This document shows, in pieces, positions 30,781 through 32,150 of a DNA stretch of 32,150 nt (positions are counted from its first letter, which is position 1; every line of letters begins with the position of its first letter). The translations under genes were made by a program, and so were the position numbers. The DNA comes from Pandoraea sp. ASV26 (lineage in GTDB: Bacteria; Pseudomonadota; Gammaproteobacteria; Burkholderiales; Burkholderiaceae): assembly GCF_016428915.1 (NCBI RefSeq), contig NZ_JAELTP010000064.1, forward strand, positions 1 to 32,150, written 5' to 3'. Under the pieces are notes generated by a model. It made no database searches. It was not told the DNA's origin and saw nothing but the letters and a program-made list of their open reading frames with translations.

Positions 30781-32150
30781 ACGCTCCCGACGCATTCACC
30801 CTCCCGCCGACCGCCACGCGCGCGGCGCAACTGCGCGCCATGCTGCGCAGCAATCAACTCGAATTCCTGATGGAAGCCCACAACGGCCTGTCCGCACGTA
30901 TCGTGCGCGAAGCGGGCTTCAAGGGCATCTGGGCGTCGGGCCTCGCCATTTCGGCGCAGTTCGGCGTGCGCGACAACAACGAAGCCAGTTGGACGCAAGT
31001 TGTCGACAACCTCGAGTTCATGGCCGACGCCAGCAATCTGCCGATCCTGCTCGACGGCGACACCGGCTACGGCAACTTCAACAACATGCGCCGCCTCGTG
31101 CGCAAGCTCGAGCAACGCGGCGTGGCCGGCGTGTGTATCGAAGACAAGGTCTTCCCGAAGACCAACAGCTTCATCGGCGGCGAACGCCAGCCGCTCGCGG
31201 ACATCGACGAATTCTGCGGCAAGATCAAGGCCGGCAAGGATTCGCAGGCGGACGACGATTTCTCGATCGTCGCGCGTGTCGAAGCGCTGATCGCCGGCTG
31301 GGGCATGGAAGAAGCCCTGCGCCGCGCGGAAGCCTATCGTCAGGCCGGCGCCGACGCGATCCTGATTCACAGCAAACTCAAGCGTGCCGACGAAATCGTG
31401 CAGTTTGCCCGCGAGTGGGATAACCGCTGCCCGCTGGTGATCGTGCCGACCAAGTACTACAGCACGCCGACCGATGTGTTCCGCGAAGCGGGCATCAGCG
31501 TCGTGATCTGGGCGAACCACCTGATTCGCTCGGCCACGTCGGCCATGCAGGCGGTCGCTGCCGAGATCCACCGCAGCGAAACGCTGATCAACGTCGAAGA
31601 CCGCATTGCGACCGTCGACGAGATCTTCCGTTTGCAGGACGCCGACGAATACACGGAAGCCGAAGACCGTTACCTGTCTGCCGCGAACGCGCCGCGCTCG
31701 GCCATCGTGCTGGCCGCCAGCCGTGGCAAGAATCTCGAGAGCGTGACGACCGACCGTCCGAAGGTGATGCTGCCTGTTGCGGGCAAGCCGCTGCTGCGCT
31801 GGCTGGTCGATGGCTTCAAGAAGCAGAACGTGAACGACATCACGGTCGTGGGCGGCTATCGCGCCGACGCGATCGACACGGCGGGCATCACGCTCGCCGT
31901 CAACGAGCGTCACGCCGAAACCGGTGAACTCGCTTCGCTCGCGTGCGTGGCCAATGCCTTCACGCACGACACGGTCATCTCCTACGGCGACCTGCTCTTC
32001 CGCAGCTACATCGTGCGCGATCTGGTCGAGAGCGACGCCGATTTCACCGTTGTCGTCGACTCGACGGCCACCACTGCGGCCAATGCCGCCAACGCCAGCG
32101 TGCGCGACTTCGCGTACTGCTCGGCGGGCGACGACCGTGGCCTGTTCGGC
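30777..32150 (+). CDS. pepM: Phosphoenolpyruvate mutase with C-terminal nucleotidyltransferase domain (partial)
   Basis: The gene starts in ATGA shared with the preceding stop and runs in frame off the window end (458 codons seen). Residues about 15-290 are PEP mutase, which turns phosphoenolpyruvate into phosphonopyruvate, the first C-P bond step. The diagnostic lid [10 protein letters not shown] (Glu122-Ser131) matches EDKxxxxxNS, which separates true PEP mutases from isocitrate-lyase-like relatives. Also present are IWASGLAIS and [10 protein letters not shown] (metal Asp). From about residue 307 a nucleotidyltransferase domain begins: [36 protein letters not shown], and SYGDLLFR as metal site. 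Fusions of this kind resemble PntC-type enzymes that load 2-aminoethylphosphonate with CTP. A decarboxylase and a transaminase would be expected downstream. Confidence 0.95.
   Translation, partial: MNAPDAFTLPPTATRAAQLRAMLRSNQLEFLMEAHNGLSARIVREAGFKGIWASGLAISAQFGVRDNNEASWTQVVDNLEFMADASNLPILLDGDTGYGNFNNMRRLVRKLEQRGVAGVCIEDKVFPKTNSFIGGERQPLADIDEFCGKIKAGKDSQADDDFSIVARVEALIAGWGMEEALRRAEAYRQAGADAILIHSKLKRADEIVQFAREWDNRCPLVIVPTKYYSTPTDVFREAGISVVIWANHLIRSATSAMQAVAAEIHRSETLINVEDRIATVDEIFRLQDADEYTEAEDRYLSAANAPRSAIVLAASRGKNLESVTTDRPKVMLPVAGKPLLRWLVDGFKKQNVNDITVVGGYRADAIDTAGITLAVNERHAETGELASLACVANAFTHDTVISYGDLLFRSYIVRDLVESDADFTVVVDSTATTAANAANASVRDFAYCSAGDDRGLFG

Noticed and set aside
30705-31967. Minus-strand open frame of 420 codons at the right end
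   Set aside because: It is the shadow of the PEP mutase gene, which has diagnostic catalytic residues on the plus strand.

Overview
The window is high-GC DNA with the gene content of a beta-proteobacterium of the Burkholderiaceae; a Pandoraea-like genome is my best guess, and it is a guess. Pointers are an HU-like protein with a Lys/Ala-rich tail, a PagP lipid A palmitoyltransferase, an MhpF/MhpE pair, a YcgR-type PilZ protein and GC-rich codon use. No rRNA, tRNA, CRISPR array or complete insertion sequence was seen.

Layout. (1) 1-1619: the first codons of a minus-strand monooxygenase-like gene and an Amt-type ammonium transporter. (2) 1664-10803: a block that by eye is less GC-rich than its flanks. 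It holds a seven-gene minus-strand redox operon (cytochrome b561, two YceI proteins, azoreductase, two tandem NADP-binding proteins, pirin) divergent from a LysR regulator. Next comes a decayed stretch with TauD-like and AraC-like remnants. Then comes a plus-strand signalling unit: a photoactive-yellow-protein-like PAS protein, a PAS-PAS-GGDEF diguanylate cyclase and an EAL phosphodiesterase. The block ends against a 5'-truncated MarR-type gene, which looks like an insertion scar. (3) 11123-17077: a large unknown protein, a PilZ c-di-GMP receptor overlapping an IclR regulator, and the acetaldehyde dehydrogenase/4-hydroxy-2-oxovalerate aldolase pair facing them. (4) 17144-17547: a long inverted repeat, then three evenly built modules, each with a perfect DnaA box and an inverted, degenerate one. 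(5) 17820-27084: pagP, a sugar MFS transporter, a secreted Cys-containing protein, the HU-like protein, an orphan solute-binding protein, a YqjI/YqjH-like iron pair, a cupin, a small unknown protein and an SDR.

(6) 27454-32150 (cut by the window edge): a tightly packed plus-strand phosphonate gene cluster. Its first protein joins a CDP-alcohol phosphotransferase to an Fe(II)/2-oxoglutarate dioxygenase. It is followed by a flippase-like membrane protein, a LicC-like nucleotidyltransferase and a phosphoenolpyruvate mutase with a second nucleotidyltransferase domain. Together they suggest making a C-P compound, activating it with a nucleotide, attaching it to a lipid or other alcohol, hydroxylating it and moving it across the membrane. 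The product is inferred and unknown. This is the strongest candidate for an undescribed system. Next come the PYP-like/GGDEF/EAL unit and the DnaA-box modules.
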